Assembly (NCBI RefSeq): GCF_009380155.1
Contig: NZ_WHUV01000001.1
Location: 682,001 to 746,000 of the forward strand
Direction of reading: 5' to 3'
Length of the DNA stretch: 64,000 nucleotides
Origin: Pseudomonas piscis
GTDB lineage: Bacteria; Pseudomonadota; Gammaproteobacteria; Pseudomonadales; Pseudomonadaceae
Shown here piece after piece: positions 16,930-25,688 of this stretch. How positions within the stretch are numbered: the first letter of the stretch is position 1; each line of letters opens with the position of its first letter. The translations under genes were made by a program, and so were the position numbers. The notes beneath the pieces are model-generated. The model was not told the DNA's origin. It saw only the letters and a list, made by a program, of their open reading frames with translations, and searched no databases.

Positions 16930-17271
16930 CTATTTCGCGGCCTTGGCCGCTTTCGCCGGCTTGGCTGGCGCCTCCACCTCGACGGGCTGCTCCTTCTCGA
17001 CCGGCGCCACGGCTGGCGCCGCCTCGCTGAGCAGTTCGTTCAGCGCATCCGGCTGGCTCTTGAAGGCCTTGGCGAATACATCGCGATTCTTGGCCATGTA
17101 GATGCCGGCTTCTTCCACTTGTTGCTCGGTCAGCGACGGCACCGCTTTTTGCAGCACCTGCGCCAGCACTTCAGCCAGTTCGAGCATCTTGTCATGACGG
17201 TCAGCTTCGGCTTTATCCATGAACAAGCGCTCCAGATCTCGGCTGCTGCGGTATACCACTTCGACGGCCAT
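16930..17271 (-). CDS. yebG: YebG-family SOS-induced protein
   Basis: 113 residues. The first ~75 match the YebG family: MAVEVVYRSSRD, then AEADRHDKMLELAEVL and the KNRDVFAKAF block. The C-terminal ~35 residues are a low-complexity tail of A, P, K and E, longer than in the E. coli protein. YebG is induced by DNA damage but its biochemical role is unknown. A perfect LexA box lies about 45 bases upstream of the start, and a strong terminator lies just past the stop, so it is a single-gene SOS unit. Confidence 0.9.
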   Translation of the reverse strand: MAVEVVYRSSRDLERLFMDKAEADRHDKMLELAEVLAQVLQKAVPSLTEQQVEEAGIYMAKNRDVFAKAFKSQPDALNELLSEAAPAVAPVEKEQPVEVEAPAKPAKAAKAAK

Positions 17272-17314
17272 TCACCACCTCACATGCCTTCACGATAATG
17301 GGTCGGTACAAATA

Positions 17315-17330
17315 CTGTATCGATATACAG
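17315..17330 (-). promoter_or_regulatory. LexA (SOS) box upstream of yebG
   Basis: CTGTATCGATATACAG is a perfect palindrome matching the CTG-N10-CAG LexA consensus in its extended CTGT-N8-ACAG form, 44 bases before the yebG start codon. Confidence 0.9.
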
Positions 17331-17554
17331 GCTCGAGAGAATAGGCGAAACCTTTTCCCTTGGATAGTGGCTTTTCAATGTAGACGGATTTTTTTCCCCG
17401 GCCATTGATCCCAGCAGTAGTTGCTGTCGGGTACGTGCCTCGCTGGCAATGCTCGCCATCTCAATGACGTGCCCCTGGCCTTTTTTCTGCATGCAGGACA
17501 ACCGTCACGTCCCTCGCGCATCATCCGGTCGAAACGACCTAAGGAATAACCATC

Positions 17555-18055
17555 GTGAAAATCAATTGGGCCGAAAACCTGCGGCAGAACGTCCATCAGT
17601 TGGCCGAGTCCCTGGGCAACCTGTTCGTCGAATCGTTCCACTACCTGGCGCTGTTCGCCATCGGCGCGGTGACCGCCTGGGCGGCGGTGATGGAATTCCT
17701 GCAGATGCTCGAGGAAGGCCACATCAAGATCGACGACATCCTGCTGCTGTTCATCTACCTGGAATTGGGCGCGATGGTCGGTATCTACTTCAAGACCAAC
17801 CACATGCCGGTGCGTTTCCTGATCTACGTGGCGATCACGGCATTGACCCGGCTGCTGATCTCCAACGTCTCCCACCACAATCCGCCGGACCTGGGGATCA
17901 TCTACCTGTGCGGCGGCATCCTGCTGTTGGCCTTTGCCGTGCTGGTGGTGCGCTACGCGTCCTCGCAATTTCCCTCGGTGAAGATCGAACACCCGCAACG
18001 CAAGGTCGGCGAGGGTTCCAGCGAGCATCCGGAAGTGGAGAAAGGCGAGATCTAG
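17555..18055 (+). CDS. psiE: PsiE-family inner membrane protein
   Basis: 166 residues with four hydrophobic segments (about 27-50, 62-82, 90-105 and 118-140) and the PsiE family blocks FHYLALFAIGAVTAW and YLELGAMVGIYFK, then a charged C-terminal tail. PsiE is phosphate-starvation inducible in enteric bacteria, but its function is not established; no convincing Pho box was seen upstream here. The GTG at 17555 follows AAGGAAT and is the best start. The gene converges, by a four-base overlap, on a DUF3509 gene. Confidence 0.87.
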   Translation: MKINWAENLRQNVHQLAESLGNLFVESFHYLALFAIGAVTAWAAVMEFLQMLEEGHIKIDDILLLFIYLELGAMVGIYFKTNHMPVRFLIYVAITALTRLLISNVSHHNPPDLGIIYLCGGILLLAFAVLVVRYASSQFPSVKIEHPQRKVGEGSSEHPEVEKGEI

Positions 18056-18369
18056 TGAGGTCGCGCCTGCGCCTGCGCTGCCTGGTTTGCCGGCGGCGGC
18101 AGGGGTAGGCGGTCGCCGTTGGTCATGGCCTGGAGGATCGCCATGGCGCTGTGGCCTTGCTCGATGGCGATACCGAACTGGATGCTCTGCACCAGGCGTT
18201 CGATGCGTTGCGGGTCGCTGCGCTGGGCCGAGCTGATCAGGCGCTTGGCCACCACCTGGCCGGCCTGGGACAGGGTCAGCATCATGCTGCCGTCCAGGCC
18301 CTGGATGCTCAGGTTGACCTGGTACTGGGGAGCGAAAGTGTCGGTAATCAATTGCAATGGGTTGTCCAT
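18052..18369 (-). CDS. DUF3509 family protein
   Basis: 105 residues starting MDNPLQLITDTFAPQYQVNLSIQGLDGS, the typical opening of DUF3509, a family found mostly in Pseudomonas. Two beta strands are followed by the helical block RIERLVQSIQFGIAIEQG and a proline-rich tail. No function is known for the family. The last four bases overlap the tail of psiE on the opposite strand. Confidence 0.83.
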   Translation of the reverse strand: MDNPLQLITDTFAPQYQVNLSIQGLDGSMMLTLSQAGQVVAKRLISSAQRSDPQRIERLVQSIQFGIAIEQGHSAMAILQAMTNGDRLPLPPPANQAAQAQARPH

Positions 18370-18542
18370 GTCGCGTCACCGCCTGCTGGGATCGTGCAGA
18401 CATTGACCGGCCGGGTGCGAGATTAGTTCGCAATTGCGGACCGCTGGCCGGTCGTTCGTCGAGGCTTGCCGGCATCCGTGCGCCTCTCGGGCGATCAAGC
18501 AAGGGGCATGCCGCGGCCGGCGCCGACCAATGAATCCGGGAG

Positions 18543-18574
18543 CAAAAAAAAGCGGACCGCAAGGTCCGCTTTTT
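18543..18574 (-). terminator. Intrinsic terminator after sdaC
   Basis: GCGGACC (18552-18558) pairs with GGTCCGC (18563-18569) around a GCAA loop; on the minus strand the stem is followed by a run of eight T bases with one C. It lies 15 bases beyond the sdaC stop. Confidence 0.9.
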
Positions 18575-18589
18575 CGTTGTCGCCCCGTT

Positions 18590-19891
18590 TCAGGGCAGGA
18601 AGGAGAAGATGATCGCCGACAGTGCGATCAGCCCGATCAGTACCACGAACAGGTTCGACAGCTGGCCCGAGTACTGGCGCAGCGACGGTACGCGCTGGAT
18701 CGCATACATCGGCATCAGGAACAGCAGGCAGGCGATCACCGGGCCGCCCAGGGTCTCGATCATGCCCAGGATGCTCGGATTGAAGGTCGCCACTGCCCAG
18801 CAGCTGAGCACCATGAACAACGCGGTGAGCTTTTCCAGGTGGCTGGAGGACAGGGCGCGGCCGCGACCGCGCAGGCTTTTCACGATCAGCCCCTGGAAGC
18901 CTTCGCTGGCGCCGATGTAGTGGCCCAGGAACGACTTGGTAATGGCTACCAGCGCGATCAGTGGCGCGGCGTAGGCGATGACCGGGGTCTGGAAGTGGTT
19001 GGCCAGGTACGACAGGATCGAGATGTTCTGCGCCTTGGCTGCAGCCAGGTCCGCCGGCGACAGGGCCAGCACGCAACTGAAGCAGAAGAACATCACCGTC
19101 AGCACCATCATGGCGTGGGCCATGGCCAGGATGCCGCTGCTCTTGCGTTCAGCCTGCTGGCCATAGTGGCGCTTCTGGTCCACGGCGAAGGCCGAGATGA
19201 TCGGCGAATGGTTGAACGAAAACACCATCACCGGGATCGCCAGCCACAGGGTCTTGAGGAACAGCGGCATGGACATGCCGTCGCCGGCGGAGGCGAAGAA
19301 CGCGCCGTTCCAATTGGGGATCAGGCTCAGGGCCAGCAACAGCAGGGCGGCGACGAAAGGGTAGACCAGCAGGCTCATGGCCCGCACGATCACGCCCTGG
19401 CCGCAGCGCACGATGGCCATCAGGCCCAGGATCAGCAACAGCGACAGCACCGCCCGCGGCGGCGGGGCCATGTGCAGCTGGTGTTCCATGAAGCTGCCCA
19501 GGGTGTTGGTCAGGGCCACGCTGTACACCAGCAGGATCGGGAAGATGGCGAAGAAGTAGAGCAAGGTGATCAGCTTGCCGGCGCCGACCCCGAAGTGTTC
19601 TTCCACCACCTCGGTGATGTCCCCGGAGCGCCCGGACAGGACGAAGCGGGCCAGCCCACGGTGGGCGAAGAAGGTCATGGGGAAGGCCAGCAGCGCCAGC
19701 ACGATCATCGGCCAGAAGCCGCCGACCCCGGCGTTGATCGGCAGGAACAGGGTGCCGGCGCCGATGGCGGTGCCATACAGGCCGAGCATCCAGGTGGTGT
19801 CGTGCTTGCTCCAGCCCCGGGAGGCTGGCGCGCTGTCGCGGGGTGTCGCTACGGCAGGATTTTGAGTAGCAGGTGTGGGTACATCGGTCAT
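18590..19891 (-). CDS. sdaC: Serine transporter of the HAAAP family
   Basis: 433 residues with 11 membrane helices after a 35-residue cytoplasmic tail. The segment MLGLYGTAIGAGTLFLPINAG in helix 1 is the substrate-binding signature of SdaC/TdcC-type hydroxy and aromatic amino acid permeases. The gene lies 63 bases downstream of the L-serine dehydratase gene on the same strand, which supports serine as substrate. The ATG at 19891 is preferred; GAGG lies nine bases upstream and an AATAATAA Hfq/Crc-type motif precedes it, suggesting catabolite repression. A strong terminator ends the unit. Confidence 0.9.
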   Translation of the reverse strand: MTDVPTPATQNPAVATPRDSAPASRGWSKHDTTWMLGLYGTAIGAGTLFLPINAGVGGFWPMIVLALLAFPMTFFAHRGLARFVLSGRSGDITEVVEEHFGVGAGKLITLLYFFAIFPILLVYSVALTNTLGSFMEHQLHMAPPPRAVLSLLLILGLMAIVRCGQGVIVRAMSLLVYPFVAALLLLALSLIPNWNGAFFASAGDGMSMPLFLKTLWLAIPVMVFSFNHSPIISAFAVDQKRHYGQQAERKSSGILAMAHAMMVLTVMFFCFSCVLALSPADLAAAKAQNISILSYLANHFQTPVIAYAAPLIALVAITKSFLGHYIGASEGFQGLIVKSLRGRGRALSSSHLEKLTALFMVLSCWAVATFNPSILGMIETLGGPVIACLLFLMPMYAIQRVPSLRQYSGQLSNLFVVLIGLIALSAIIFSFLP

Positions 19892-19904
19892 CGGTATCGC
19901 CTCG

Positions 19905-19912
19905 TTATTATT
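19905..19912 (-). promoter_or_regulatory. Candidate Hfq/Crc CA motif before sdaC
   Basis: On the minus strand AATAATAA matches the AANAANAA catabolite-activity motif exactly and sits immediately before the GAGG ribosome binding site of sdaC, where Hfq/Crc binding would block translation. Confidence 0.5.
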
Positions 19913-19954
19913 CTTGCTCGGGCTCACGTGTTACGGACGGTCAGGGAAGGCTCC

Positions 19955-21331
19955 TCAGCATTCCACCCAGCTCACCGCCAGGCCGCCCCGTGAAGTCTCT
20001 TTGTATTTGTCATGCATGTCGGCGCCGGTATCGCGCATGGTGCGGATCACCCGGTCCAGGGAAATGAAATGCTGGCCATCGCCGCGCAGGGCCATCTGGG
20101 TGGCGTTGATCGCCTTCACCGCGGCAATCGCGTTGCGCTCGATGCAGGGCACTTGCACCAGGCCGCCCACCGGATCGCAGGTCAGGCCGAGGTTGTGCTC
20201 CAGACCGATCTCGGCGGCGTTTTCCAGTTGTTCCGGGGTGGCTCCCAGGACTTCCGCCAGGCCGGCTGCGGCCATGGCGCAGGCCGAACCCACCTCGCCC
20301 TGGCAGCCGACTTCGGCGCCGGAGATCGAGGCGTTCTTCTTGCACAGGATGCCCACTGCGGCGGCGCCGAGGAAAAAGCTCACGACATCGTCGTCGCAGG
20401 CTTGCGGGTTGAATTTCATGTAGTAGTGCAGCACCGCCGGGATGATCCCTGCCGCGCCGTTGGTGGGGGCGGTGACCATGCGCCCGCCGGCGGCGTTCTC
20501 TTCGTTCACCGCCAGGGCGTAGAGGTTGACCCACTCCATGGCCGACAGGGTCGAGGTGATGACGTTGGGCTTGCCGATCTCCAGCAGGTTGCGATGCAGC
20601 TTGGCGGCGCGGCGTGGCACGTCGAGCCCGCCGGGCAGGATGCCTTCGTGGCTCAGGCCCTGTTCCACGCATTCGCGCATCACCGACCAGATGTGCAGCA
20701 GGCCGCTGCGGATCTCGGCGTCACTGCGCCAGGCCCGCTCGTTGGCCATCATCAACTCGCCGACCCGCAGGTTGTGGGTCTTGCACAGGGCCAGCAGCTC
20801 GGCGGCGCTGTTGAAGTCGTAGGGCAGTTGCACGCTGGCGCCAGCTTCGGTCCCGGCCTCGACCTGCGCGGCCTCGACGATGAAACCACCGCCCACCGAG
20901 TAGTAGGTCTGTTCCAGCAGTGCGCCGTGTTCGCCCAGGGCGACCAGGGTCATGGCGTTGGGATGGTAGGGCAGGCTCTCGTCCAGCAGGAGCAAGTCCT
21001 GCCGCCAGTCGAAGGCGATGCTCGAGCGGCCGCCCAGCAGCAACTGGCCGCTTTCTCGCAGTTGCTGGATGCGTGGACCGATGCTGCGCGGATCGATGCT
21101 GTCCGGCCATTCGCCCATCAGGCCCATGACGCTGGCGCGGTCGGTGGCGTGGCCGACACCGGTGGCGGAGAGGGAGCCGTAGAGGCGGATCTGCACTCGC
21201 CGCACCTGCTCTTGCAGGCCCTGCTCGAACAGCGCCTGGGCAAAGGTCGCGGCGGCGCGCATCGGGCCGACGGTATGGGAACTGGACGGACCGATGCCAA
21301 CTTTGAACAGATCGAAAACACTGATAGCCAT
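19955..21331 (-). CDS. sdaA: L-serine ammonia-lyase (iron-sulfur L-serine dehydratase)
   Basis: 458 residues, the single-chain bacterial form. It starts [23 protein letters not shown], the invariant substrate-binding segment, and carries the cysteines for the [4Fe-4S] cluster in the C-terminal domain (around [16 protein letters not shown] and the two in [14 protein letters not shown]). It converts L-serine to pyruvate and ammonia. It is the first gene of an sdaA-sdaC pair and is divergent from a GcvA-like LysR regulator 135 bases away, the usual arrangement for a controlled gene. Confidence 0.95.
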   Translation of the reverse strand: MAISVFDLFKVGIGPSSSHTVGPMRAAATFAQALFEQGLQEQVRRVQIRLYGSLSATGVGHATDRASVMGLMGEWPDSIDPRSIGPRIQQLRESGQLLLGGRSSIAFDWRQDLLLLDESLPYHPNAMTLVALGEHGALLEQTYYSVGGGFIVEAAQVEAGTEAGASVQLPYDFNSAAELLALCKTHNLRVGELMMANERAWRSDAEIRSGLLHIWSVMRECVEQGLSHEGILPGGLDVPRRAAKLHRNLLEIGKPNVITSTLSAMEWVNLYALAVNEENAAGGRMVTAPTNGAAGIIPAVLHYYMKFNPQACDDDVVSFFLGAAAVGILCKKNASISGAEVGCQGEVGSACAMAAAGLAEVLGATPEQLENAAEIGLEHNLGLTCDPVGGLVQVPCIERNAIAAVKAINATQMALRGDGQHFISLDRVIRTMRDTGADMHDKYKETSRGGLAVSWVEC

Positions 21332-21466
21332 GCTAAAGCCTTACAAGCAATGGAAGGTAGATCGCTGCCATTTTTTGTAGGCCAAGCGCAATGTCGGCGA
21401 TACTGCCAACCTCGGTCAGCAGTGACCAACGAAATTTCCTAAGAGATCATTTAGCAGGACTAAACG

Positions 21467-22414
21467 ATGAGTCGTCAGTTTCATGCCCAGACCTATGTCT
21501 GGCTGCATGTGTTTTCCTGTGCCGCGCGGCACCTGTCCTTCACCCGCTGTGCCGAGGAGTTGCACATCACTCCCGGGGCGGTGAGCCAGCAGATCCGCCA
21601 GCTCGAAGAGCGCCTGGGGTTTCGCCTGTTCCACCGCCGGGCCCGGGGTGTCGAACTCAGCGCCGAGGGCCAGCGCCTGGCCCTGACAGTGAGCGAGGCC
21701 TACGGCAGCATCGACGCCGAATTGCGCCGCCTGGATGCGGGCATGATCGGCGGCACCTTGCGCCTGCGCTCGATCCCGTCGTTCCTCGGCAAGTGGCTGA
21801 CTCCGCGTCTGCCGCGCCTGCAGCAGCGCTATCCGGAGATCCAGTTGCGGCTGGTGGCGGAGGACAGCAGCGTGGCGCTGCATGAGGGTGACTTCGACCT
21901 GGCCATCGACCTGAACGACGGCAGCTATCCGGGCCTGCAATCCACCGCCCTGCTGGACGAGCAGATCTTCCCGGTGTGCGCGCCGAGCCTGCTGCGCGGG
22001 CGGCCACCGTTGCACGGTCCGGCGGACCTGGCGCACTTTCCGCTGCTGCACGACATCACCGCCTGGCGCGGCAGCTACGAATATGCCGAATGGGAGTTCT
22101 ACCTCAATGCCATCGGCTTCGAAGGCGCCGATGTGCGTCGCGGCCATACCTTCAACCGTAACCACCTGACCATCGAAGCGGCGATCGCCGGCATGGGCGT
22201 GGCGATCGCCCGGCGCACCCTGCTCAACGACGAGCTGGAGCGCGGCACCCTGATCGTGCCGTTCGGCCTCGCGGTGCCCAATCACAAGCGTTACGTGCTG
22301 CTTTATGCGCCAGGCGCACTGAGCCACCCCGGGGTGCGGGCGGTGCATGACTGGCTGGTGGAGGAAGCGGAGATATTTCGCGGCCTGCACCCCCTGGGAG
22401 AGGGGCAGGAATGA
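21467..22414 (+). CDS. LysR-family regulator (GcvA-like), probable regulator of sdaA-sdaC
   Basis: 315 residues. The helix-turn-helix (about 18-60) reads LSFTRCAEELHITPGAVSQQIRQLE, and the LysR effector domain follows with LRSIPSFLGKWLTPRLPRL and FDLAIDLNDG. The sequence resembles GcvA-type regulators. It is divergent from the serine dehydratase gene, with 135 bases between the starts, so serine-responsive control of the sda pair is likely but not shown. AGGACTAAACG precedes the ATG. Confidence 0.87.
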   Translation: MSRQFHAQTYVWLHVFSCAARHLSFTRCAEELHITPGAVSQQIRQLEERLGFRLFHRRARGVELSAEGQRLALTVSEAYGSIDAELRRLDAGMIGGTLRLRSIPSFLGKWLTPRLPRLQQRYPEIQLRLVAEDSSVALHEGDFDLAIDLNDGSYPGLQSTALLDEQIFPVCAPSLLRGRPPLHGPADLAHFPLLHDITAWRGSYEYAEWEFYLNAIGFEGADVRRGHTFNRNHLTIEAAIAGMGVAIARRTLLNDELERGTLIVPFGLAVPNHKRYVLLYAPGALSHPGVRAVHDWLVEEAEIFRGLHPLGEGQE

Positions 22415-22626
22415 GCTGTTTCAAGTCGTGTCGCAAGCGCGGCTGACTCCCCACACTAACAGCGCCCTGGCGGTTTGTCCGGCTTTATTTGCGTATGAAT
22501 ATTTATATTTTTCCAGGGGTTGAAATGTTCTTCGCCGTGCCTAATTGTGTAATCAAGAGGTCACGAAATGCTGGTCAAAGCCAGGTTCCAGGCCTCTTGC
22601 GAGCAAGCTGAAATAAGGGAAGAACT

Positions 22627-23034
22627 ATGCAAATCCAAGTCCATAGCGATAACCATATTCAAAGCAGCCTTCGGATGGAGGAGTGGGTGCGCAGCACCGT
22701 TGAAAGCACGCTCGAACGTTACGAGGAAGACCTGACCCGGGTGGTGGTCCATCTACGTGACGAGAATGGCGGCAAGTCGGGTCCCGATGACCTGCGTTGC
22801 CAGCTCGAGGCCCGGCCCAAGGGGCACCAGCCGATTTCCGTGACCCACAAGGCCGATACCCTGGAGCAGGCCATCGACGGCGCCACCGTCAAGCTGGAAA
22901 GTGCCCTGGAGCACATGTTCGGCAAGTTGCGCGCCAAGCGCCCGGCAGTAGTGTCCGACAATGACGGCAGCGAGGCGGATGCCCTGCTCGAAGAAGAATT
23001 CCTGGAAAACCAGCAGGCTGCGCTCAATAGCTGA
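22627..23034 (+). CDS. HPF/RaiA-family ribosome-associated protein
   Basis: 135 residues with the beta-alpha-beta-beta-beta-alpha order of the ribosome hibernation factor family: IQVHSDNHIQ, a long amphipathic helix, VVVHLRDENG, CQLEARPKGHQPISVTHKA and a second helix ending in the FGKLRAKRP basic patch. It is longer than short HPF (about 100) because of an acidic tail, and lacks the C-terminal dimerisation domain of long HPF. It is not next to rpoN, where the usual Pseudomonas hpf lies, so it is probably a paralogue. The upstream 210 bases are AT-rich and may hold a stress promoter. A strong terminator follows. Confidence 0.8.
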   Translation: MQIQVHSDNHIQSSLRMEEWVRSTVESTLERYEEDLTRVVVHLRDENGGKSGPDDLRCQLEARPKGHQPISVTHKADTLEQAIDGATVKLESALEHMFGKLRAKRPAVVSDNDGSEADALLEEEFLENQQAALNS

Positions 23035-23057
23035 TAGCTGGATTTTCCCTCGACCCG

Positions 23058-23088
23058 ACGGGCCTGCATTGCAGGCCCGTTTTCTTTT
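23058..23088 (+). terminator. Intrinsic terminator after the HPF-like gene
   Basis: A perfect ten-base stem, ACGGGCCTGC (23058-23067) with GCAGGCCCGT (23071-23080), is followed by a T-rich run. Confidence 0.92.
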
Positions 23089-23096
23089 GTGGGGCC

Positions 23097-25454
23097 TTAG
23101 AACGCGACCGACGTCTGCACGTACAGGGTCCGCGGCTCGCCCACGTACTTGCCCTTGTTGTTGTCGTCGAAGGAGCGGGTGAAGTACTGGTGGTTGAAGA
23201 TGTTCTTCACCCCCACCGCCACGTTCAGGTCCGACAGTTGCGGCCCGAAGTCATAGCCGGCGCGGGTGCTGAACAGCATGTAGCCGGGAATGCGTCCATT
23301 GCTGCCGTCGAGGCTTTCGCGGGAGGTGTTGGCGTTGTCGGCGAACTGGCTGCTCTGGTAGCTGCTGTCGAAGTTGAGCTTCCACGGACCTTCGGTGTAG
23401 CTCACCCCCAGGGTGCCCTTGTGCTTGGACGAGAAGGGCACGCGATTGCCTTTGTTCGGCCCGTCCTCGCGGATGGTGGCGTCGACGTAGGCATAGGTGG
23501 CATAGACATTGAACCCGGCCAATGCCGGATCCAGGCCGTCGAGGGCGTAGTTGATGCTGTTCTCGATGCCCTGGTGCCGCGTTTGCCCACGGGCGATCAC
23601 CGTATCGTTGGTCTGGTTGCTGTCGTACTGGTTGTCGAAATTGATCACGAAGGCGCCCAGCTCGGCGCGCAGGGTGCCATCGTCGTAGCGAGTGCCGATT
23701 TCCCAGGTGCGGGCCTTTTCCGGCTTCACCTCACCGCTGGCCACCCGGTTGGGCATCTGGCTGTACTGCACGCTGCCGAACGAGCCCTCGGTGTTGGCGT
23801 AGAGATTCCAGTTTTCGTCGACGTGGTACATCACGTTCAATGCTGGTAGCGCGGTGTTGTAGTTGCCCTTGTACTTGACGTTGCTGAGGTTGTTGCTTTG
23901 CTGCGACTCGATCATTTCGTAGCGGATGCCCGGGGTCAGGGTCCACTTGCCGATATCGATGCGGTCATCGACGAACAATGCGTGGGCCTCGGTGCCGCCA
24001 CGGGTGTCGCGGTCGTTGCGGCTGTTGCTGGTGGGCAGCTGCTGGTTGGCGCTGATGGGCGTGCGGTAGCGCAGCTCGTGCCCGGCTTCGTTGATGTAGC
24101 GATAGCCGATCCCCACTTCGTGGCTACTGTTGCCCAGGTCGAAGCCCTGGGCGAGGCGCGTCTCCAGGCCGCGCACCCAGTATTCCCGGGGCGACAGGGA
24201 GAGGAAGCTGCCCTGGTCCAGGTAGCCGCTGCGCAGGGTCTTGGTGAAGAAACTGTTGACGGTGAATTCGCGGCGATCCTCCTGGTAGCGATAGCCGAGG
24301 TTGAACATCGTCCGCCGGCCCCAGAACTTGTCGTAGGGGCGGGTCGATTGATAAGGGTTGGCCTTGTAGTCCGCAACGTTGAGGCCGCCGGGCATGTCGG
24401 CCTCGCCTTCATAGTATTGGGCCATGGCGTTGAGGCTGTTGGCTTCGTCGAGCTGGTACTTGCCCTTGAGGATCAGGTCGTCGATCCGCGTGCCGCTGTG
24501 TTCGCGCCAATCGCCGCCGCGGGTGCCGGAGTACAGCAGCGCGCCGCCCAGGCCATTGTCGGCAGTGCCGCCAGCCAGCAGGTTGGCGCTGGTCTTGAAA
24601 CCGTCATGGCTGGAGGAGGGGCTGGTCTCGGTCTGGAAGCCGCCCTTGAAGGTCGGCGTCTCGGGAATCGCCCGGGTCACGAAGTTGACGATGCCGCCGA
24701 CGTTCTGCGGGCCGTAGCGCACGGCACCGCCGCCACGCACCACGTCCACGGCGTCCATGTTGCCCATGCTGATGGGTGCGAACGACAGCTGGGGCTGGCC
24801 ATAAGGGGCGAACGGCACCGGGATGCCATCCATCAGCACCGTGGAGCGCGAAGCCAGGCGTGGGTTGAGCCCGCGGATGCCGAAGTTCAGCGCCATGTCA
24901 TGGCTGCCGGTGCCGTTGTTGTCCGGTGCGTTGACCCCGGGAATCCGGTTGAGCACGTCCCGCGCCTGGGTGGCGCCCTGGCGCTCGAACTCTTCACGGC
25001 GGATCACGTCCCGCGCCCCGGCATGCTCGAAGACATCGACCTGGCGGGCATCGCCCAGCCAATCGCCGACCACGCTGGAAGCACCCAGTTGCAGGGTGGC
25101 TGCTGCCCCGGGTGTTGCCGGTTGCAGGCTGAAGGCATTGCCGCCCTCGGCCCGGGCTTGCAGGCCAGTACCCTGCAGGAGGATCTGCAAGGCCTGTTCG
25201 GTGCTGTATTGCCCATCCAGGCCGTGGCTCTGCACACCACTGGTGAGTTGCGAGCCGAAGGAAATCAGCACGCCTGCTTCACGGCCGAACTGGTTCAGCG
25301 CGCTTTCCAGGGACATCGGGGCGATGTGGTAGGACTTGCCCGCCACCTCGGCGGCCTGGAGCTGGGACAGGCTGGCCAGGCCCAGGCTGGCCCCCAGCAG
25401 CAGGTGACGCAGTGAGCGGGCCAGGGGCGTGGGGCGAGAGGGTTGCTGAGTCAT
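23097..25454 (-). CDS. TonB-dependent siderophore receptor with STN signalling domain (FecA-like)
   Basis: 785 residues. A signal peptide (about 1-35) is followed by the STN domain (40-115, with PMSLESALNQFGREAGVLISF), the plug domain (about 150-270, with RGLNPRLASRSTVLMDGIP and GGAVRYGPQNVGGIVNFVT) and a 22-strand barrel ending in VQTSVAF with a terminal phenylalanine. The plug and barrel resemble ferric dicitrate receptors. The STN domain means that it signals to a FecR-type anti-sigma factor; fecR and fecI lie just upstream on the same strand. The start at 25454 with AGGATC upstream removes an implausible 51-residue extension. The ligand, a ferric carboxylate or siderophore, is not proven. 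Confidence 0.9.
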   Translation of the reverse strand: MTQQPSRPTPLARSLRHLLLGASLGLASLSQLQAAEVAGKSYHIAPMSLESALNQFGREAGVLISFGSQLTSGVQSHGLDGQYSTEQALQILLQGTGLQARAEGGNAFSLQPATPGAAATLQLGASSVVGDWLGDARQVDVFEHAGARDVIRREEFERQGATQARDVLNRIPGVNAPDNNGTGSHDMALNFGIRGLNPRLASRSTVLMDGIPVPFAPYGQPQLSFAPISMGNMDAVDVVRGGGAVRYGPQNVGGIVNFVTRAIPETPTFKGGFQTETSPSSSHDGFKTSANLLAGGTADNGLGGALLYSGTRGGDWREHSGTRIDDLILKGKYQLDEANSLNAMAQYYEGEADMPGGLNVADYKANPYQSTRPYDKFWGRRTMFNLGYRYQEDRREFTVNSFFTKTLRSGYLDQGSFLSLSPREYWVRGLETRLAQGFDLGNSSHEVGIGYRYINEAGHELRYRTPISANQQLPTSNSRNDRDTRGGTEAHALFVDDRIDIGKWTLTPGIRYEMIESQQSNNLSNVKYKGNYNTALPALNVMYHVDENWNLYANTEGSFGSVQYSQMPNRVASGEVKPEKARTWEIGTRYDDGTLRAELGAFVINFDNQYDSNQTNDTVIARGQTRHQGIENSINYALDGLDPALAGFNVYATYAYVDATIREDGPNKGNRVPFSSKHKGTLGVSYTEGPWKLNFDSSYQSSQFADNANTSRESLDGSNGRIPGYMLFSTRAGYDFGPQLSDLNVAVGVKNIFNHQYFTRSFDDNNKGKYVGEPRTLYVQTSVAF

Positions 25455-25582
25455 CGATGGCGATCCTGAGAAGGAAGAATCAAGGTGGCTTTCCCTTCTT
25501 GTCACCCGAGCCTGGCAAAACGGCTCATGTCTCATCAAAAAAATGTTCCAGTGGTGTACAGACGGGTTGTCTATCGCTTCGT

Positions 25583-25684
25583 GTAGCCGCTGCCGCAGGC
25601 TGCGCACGGTTGGGCACGAGCCGCTGGATCTGGCGGCCGCTGCGCGCCTGTGTGCTACCTCGTCGGGGCTCGACAGCGGCTACA
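25583..25684. repeat. REP-type inverted pair (REPIN-like) between fecR and the receptor
   Basis: GTAGCCGCTGCCGCAGGCTGCG begins at 25583 and the inverted form ending CAGCGGCTACA closes at 25684. The same arm is found at 37411, 56522 and, with changes, at 35472 and 62948 in this window. Confidence 0.72.
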
Positions 25685-25688
25685 GGGG

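Noticed and set aside
18434..19993. Plus-strand open frame of 519 codons over sdaC
   Set aside because: The sequence is low-complexity Q, H and G, which is a reverse-frame artefact; sdaC on the minus strand has clear helices and signature.
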